Positions 5,300 through 8,214 of a stretch of DNA of 8,214 nucleotides are shown piece after piece. The position numbers and the translations under genes are program-made. The DNA comes from Odoribacteraceae bacterium (GTDB taxonomy: Bacteria; Bacteroidota; Bacteroidia; Bacteroidales; Marinifilaceae), in assembly GCA_031267995.1 (NCBI GenBank), contig JAIRXZ010000131.1:1-8214 (forward strand), given 5' to 3'. The stretch's first letter is position 1. Each line of letters begins with the position of its first letter. A model generated the notes under the pieces. That model worked only from the letters and a program-made list of their open reading frames with translations. It did no database searches and was not told where the DNA came from.

Positions 5300-7795
5300 G
5301 TGAAACCCCTCGCCCTCATCATCGCGGCCATCCTCCTCGTGGCCTGCGGGGAGCAGGAGAGCAGCGTCGAGCGGGGAGTATCCAGGGAGCTGGCGCGCGA
5401 GCGCAAAGCCACCATCGGGGGGGTCACCTACGACCTCCACTTCGTCGTACCCGCCACCCGCGAAGACCCCGTTACCGCCGAATCCAGAATCACCTTCGAG
5501 CTAACCAGGCCAGCCCCCTTAATCCTCGACTTCAAGGCAAACAGCGACCAGATCCTCTCCCTCTCCATCGAGGGCCGCCGCGTCCCCTACACCTTCAAAA
5601 ACGAGCACATCATCATCCACCCCAAGCACCTGAAAGAGGGGCGCAACACCATCGACCTGAAATTCATCGCCGGCGAAAGCGCCCTCAACAGGCACCAGGA
5701 CTACCTCTACACCCTCCTCGTGCCCGACCGTTGCCGCGTCCTCATGCCCTGCTTCGACCAGCCGGACATCAAGGCGCGCTTCAAACTCATGATCAAAATC
5801 CCCGCCCCCTGGAAAGCCGTGGCCAACGGCGAACTCATCCGCGAAGAAACATTCCCCGACTACAAACTCTACGAATTTGAAGAAACAAAACCACTGAGCA
5901 CCTACCTCTTCGCCTTCACCGCCGGAGAATTCTCCCGTGCCGACCAATACATCGGCGGCCGCTGGATCGGCATCTACTACCGCGAAACCGACACCACCCT
6001 CGTCGAAAACAGCATCCCCGCCATCGCCGCCGAAGTCCGCTACTCCATCGCCTGGATGGAACGCTACACCGGCATCGCCTACCCCTTCAAAACATACAAC
6101 GTCGTGGCCATCCCCGACTTCCAATTCGGCGGCATGGAACACCCCGGCGCCACCTACTTCAACGCCGCCGCCATACTCCTCCCACCCGACGCCGGGGAAG
6201 TACTCAAAACGCGCAGGAGCGACGTCATCGCCCACGAAACAGCACACATGTGGTTCGGGAACTTCGTCACCATGAAATGGTTCGACGACGTCTGGCTAAA
6301 AGAAGTATTCGCCGGATTCATGGCAGACAAAATCATCACCGACCTCTACCCCGACGCCGACCACCAGATGAACTTCTTCATGGCCCACCACGAACCCGCC
6401 CTCCGCACGGATCGCACCCGCGGCACCCACCCCATCGCCCAGCCCCTCGAAAACCTCAAAGACGCCGGCACCCTCTACGGGGACATCATCTACCACAAAG
6501 CCCCCATCATCATGCGCGTCCTCGAACAAGAAATCACCCCCTACGAACTACGCCGCGGCCTATGCCTCTACCTCAGGCGATGGAACTACTCCAACGCCGA
6601 CTGGAACGACCTCATCCGCCTCCTCCAAAACACCACCGGACGCGACCTCCTCGCCTGGAACGCCACCTGGGTAACAGAAAAAGGCGCCCCCGTCATCGAA
6701 TTCCTCGACGACAAAATCACCGTCAAAGACGAAGCCGGCAAAGCCCGCGCCTGGCCGCAACACCTCATCGCCATGCGCGCCGGAACCCCCGGCCTCCGCT
6801 CCATCCACCTCGCGGACACCATCGTACCCCTCCGCGACCCCGCCATCGTCCTCCCCAACTGCACCGCCACCGCCTACGGCAGCATCCTCCCCTCCGAACC
6901 CCAGACCCGCTTCCTCAACGACAACCTCGGACGCCTCCACCGCCCCCTCCACCGCGCCGTCGCCTGGCAACAACTCTACGAAGGCGTCCTCCACGACAAA
7001 CTCAAGGGAGAATCATTCATCCGCCTTTGCATCAAACACCTCCCCAACGAAACCAACAACCGCGTCATCCACCAAACCTTCGCCTTCATGATCACCGTCC
7101 ACAACACCTACATCGACGAAGGCGCCCGCCAACTCCTCCGCGACGAACTCGACCGCTTCTTCATGACCATGCTCTTCAAAAACCAAAAAGAAATCAACAA
7201 GCGAAACATATTCCACGCCCTCCTCGCCATCTACTCATCCCGCGACGTCGGCAACTACTTCCTCAAAACACTCCGCGGCCAATACCTCCGCGAAGACCTC
7301 ATCCTCCAGGACGCCGACCGCGTAGCCATCGCCTGCAACATCGCCCTCCGCGAACCCGAACGCTACGAACAACTCAAACGCCACGTCAACCGCGTCGTCA
7401 AAGACAAAGACCTCCTCGCCCGCTTCCACTACATCTACCCCGCCCTCGCCCCCGACAAACACACCCGCGACAGCGTCTTCAACGCCCTCCTCATCCCCCG
7501 GAACAGGCAAAACGAAACATGGGCGGCCGAAGCCCTCCGCTGGCTCAACCACCCCAGGCGAAAATCGGAAGCCGAAGAATACATCCCCAAAATCCTCGCC
7601 AAACTACAAGAAATACAAGAAACGGGCGACATCTTCTTCCCCGACAACTGGCTACGCGCCGGCCTCTCCGGCCACACCAGCAAATACGCCTCCACCGTCA
7701 CCCGTCAATTCCTCGAAAAAAACCCCAACTACCCCGAAAACCTGCGCCTCAAAATCCTCGCCGCCACCGACCACCTCCGTCGCCTCCACGAATAA
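5300..7795 (+). CDS. M1-family metallopeptidase (aminopeptidase N-like), predicted lipoprotein
   Basis: A zinc aminopeptidase of the M1 (gluzincin) family, 831 residues, normal length. It starts at GTG 5300, giving a lipoprotein signal peptide: K2, hydrophobic 4-15, lipobox LVAC with lipidated C16, then G-E-Q-E. The acidic residues just after Cys recall Bacteroidota lipoprotein export signals, so surface exposure is possible but not shown. Domains in order: N-terminal beta saddle (about 40-215, with CFDQPDIKARF at 151-161), catalytic domain with G277-G278-M279-E280-H281 in place of GAMEN, zinc motif H312-E313-T314-A315-H316 and E335 after 18 residues (FDDVWLKEVFA), and the transition-state Tyr likely Y398 (YHKAPIIM). 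The C-terminal half looks like the alpha-helical ERAP1_C domain (NCTATAYGSILPSEP..RPLHRAVAWQQLYE). All catalytic residues are present, so it should be active, with the altered exopeptidase motif possibly changing specificity. It abuts the bactofilin stop. Third positions are strikingly C-rich. Confidence 0.93.
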   Translation: MKPLALIIAAILLVACGEQESSVERGVSRELARERKATIGGVTYDLHFVVPATREDPVTAESRITFELTRPAPLILDFKANSDQILSLSIEGRRVPYTFKNEHIIIHPKHLKEGRNTIDLKFIAGESALNRHQDYLYTLLVPDRCRVLMPCFDQPDIKARFKLMIKIPAPWKAVANGELIREETFPDYKLYEFEETKPLSTYLFAFTAGEFSRADQYIGGRWIGIYYRETDTTLVENSIPAIAAEVRYSIAWMERYTGIAYPFKTYNVVAIPDFQFGGMEHPGATYFNAAAILLPPDAGEVLKTRRSDVIAHETAHMWFGNFVTMKWFDDVWLKEVFAGFMADKIITDLYPDADHQMNFFMAHHEPALRTDRTRGTHPIAQPLENLKDAGTLYGDIIYHKAPIIMRVLEQEITPYELRRGLCLYLRRWNYSNADWNDLIRLLQNTTGRDLLAWNATWVTEKGAPVIEFLDDKITVKDEAGKARAWPQHLIAMRAGTPGLRSIHLADTIVPLRDPAIVLPNCTATAYGSILPSEPQTRFLNDNLGRLHRPLHRAVAWQQLYEGVLHDKLKGESFIRLCIKHLPNETNNRVIHQTFAFMITVHNTYIDEGARQLLRDELDRFFMTMLFKNQKEINKRNIFHALLAIYSSRDVGNYFLKTLRGQYLREDLILQDADRVAIACNIALREPERYEQLKRHVNRVVKDKDLLARFHYIYPALAPDKHTRDSVFNALLIPRNRQNETWAAEALRWLNHPRRKSEAEEYIPKILAKLQEIQETGDIFFPDNWLRAGLSGHTSKYASTVTRQFLEKNPNYPENLRLKILAATDHLRRLHE

Positions 7796-7803
7796 CCCTC
7801 CCC

Positions 7804-8214
7804 TCACAAATCCTGCCGCCCAAACCGCGCGAAACACCCCGCCAAACACAACCCCACCCACGCCGCCGCCGCCACCGCCAACCCCCACGACGGCCAATGC
7901 ACCCCCGCCGGCGCCACCAGCCCCGCCACGTCACCGGCAGCCGCCATCGCCCCCGGCACCAGCAAATGATCGGACGCCGCCAGCGGCAACAACTCCCCCG
8001 CGTGCCCCAACCCCTCCAGCCGCCGCTCCAGCACGTTCTCCAGCACGAAAGCGTAAAAACAAAACAAACCCATCGCGAAAGCCGACCGCCGGAACAACAA
8101 ACCGAAAAAAAACGCCAGCCCGATATACATCAACGCCTGCAAGAAAAAACACCCCGCCACCCCCAGCCCCGACAGCGACACCTCGCCGCCCCCCGCCAGC
8201 CCGAAAACAAAACC
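7804..8214 (-). CDS. ABC-2-type transporter permease, C-terminal 136 residues (cut by window edge)
   Basis: The open frame on the minus strand runs from the right edge to TGA at 7804. It encodes the tail of a multi-span membrane protein: a helix around GVAGCFFLQALMYIGLAFFF, then GLLFRRSAFAMGLFCFYAFVLENVLE, a polar stretch (RRLEGLGHAGELLPLAASDHLL), and a last helix (GLAVAAAAWVGLCLAGCFARF) ending FGRQDL. The arrangement of a loop with LFRRS-x-x-A-x-G-x-x-x-FY-x-x-x-LE-x-x-L, then a final helix and a short R-x-DL tail, is what ABC-2 permeases of Bacteroidota look like (from memory). The start codon is outside the window; GTG at 8181 is not the real start because the frame is open above it (GFVFGLAGGGE). 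Substrate unknown. It converges on the M1 gene with 8 bases between the stops and no terminator hairpin. Confidence 0.7.
   Translation of the reverse strand, partial: GFVFGLAGGGEVSLSGLGVAGCFFLQALMYIGLAFFFGLLFRRSAFAMGLFCFYAFVLENVLERRLEGLGHAGELLPLAASDHLLVPGAMAAAGDVAGLVAPAGVHWPSWGLAVAAAAWVGLCLAGCFARFGRQDL

Noticed and set aside
5519..6247. Long minus-strand open frame (242 codons) opposite the M1 peptidase
   Set aside because: Composition dominated by Gly, Val, Asp and Phe, the mirror of C-ending codons on the plus strand; no start signal and no recognisable domain.
7840..7990. C-rich CCG/CCA stretches resembling a simple repeat
   Set aside because: No regular unit; explained by the minus-strand permease coding for Ala/Gly/Val-rich membrane helices together with strand base bias.

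Overview
The window looks like a chromosomal segment of a GC-rich member of the Bacteroidota, probably Bacteroidales. The signs are a FecR-type anti-sigma factor of the Bacteroides style (VVPRGGEY...LTLPDGTKVW), promoters matching the Bacteroidota -7 consensus TAnnTTTG, A-rich sequence instead of Shine-Dalgarno motifs before most starts, a DUF177-rpmF-fabH cluster, and tandem bactofilins. I cannot name a genus. No mobile element, CRISPR array, rRNA or tRNA gene was seen.

Layout, left to right. (1) Minus strand, 1-600: the first 200 residues of a FecR-family anti-sigma factor, cut by the window edge. No ECF sigma gene lies upstream of it. (2) 601-923: a divergent intergenic region with several perfect inverted repeats and a -7-like box. 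(3) Plus strand, 924-2522: a GT39/PMT-type membrane glycosyltransferase. (4) Plus strand, about 2640-4518: a promoter, a DUF177/YceD protein, ribosomal protein L32 (rpmF), beta-ketoacyl-ACP synthase III (fabH) and a clear Rho-independent terminator. (5) Plus strand, about 4518-7795: a second promoter, two tandem bactofilins, and a lipoprotein M1-family metallopeptidase whose GTG start directly abuts the stop of the second bactofilin. (6) Minus strand, 7804-8214: the C-terminal end of an ABC-2-type transporter permease, converging on the peptidase gene with only 8 bases between them.

How the genes fit together. The DUF177-rpmF-fabH unit is the conserved link between ribosome assembly and fatty-acid initiation. 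The bactofilin-bactofilin-M1 unit looks like a three-gene operon joining a cytoskeletal polymer pair to an envelope-anchored aminopeptidase. That pairing is the most unusual feature here, because known bactofilin neighbours are more often M23 cell-wall hydrolases. The glycosyltransferase and FecR are independent envelope and regulatory functions.

Other points of note are a promoter placed so that the obvious ATG of the DUF177 gene would be untranscribed, a GGMEH variant of the M1 GAMEN motif, and a very strong C-over-G asymmetry of the plus strand in the last 3 kb that holds in genes of both orientations. Nothing here clearly amounts to a wholly new system.
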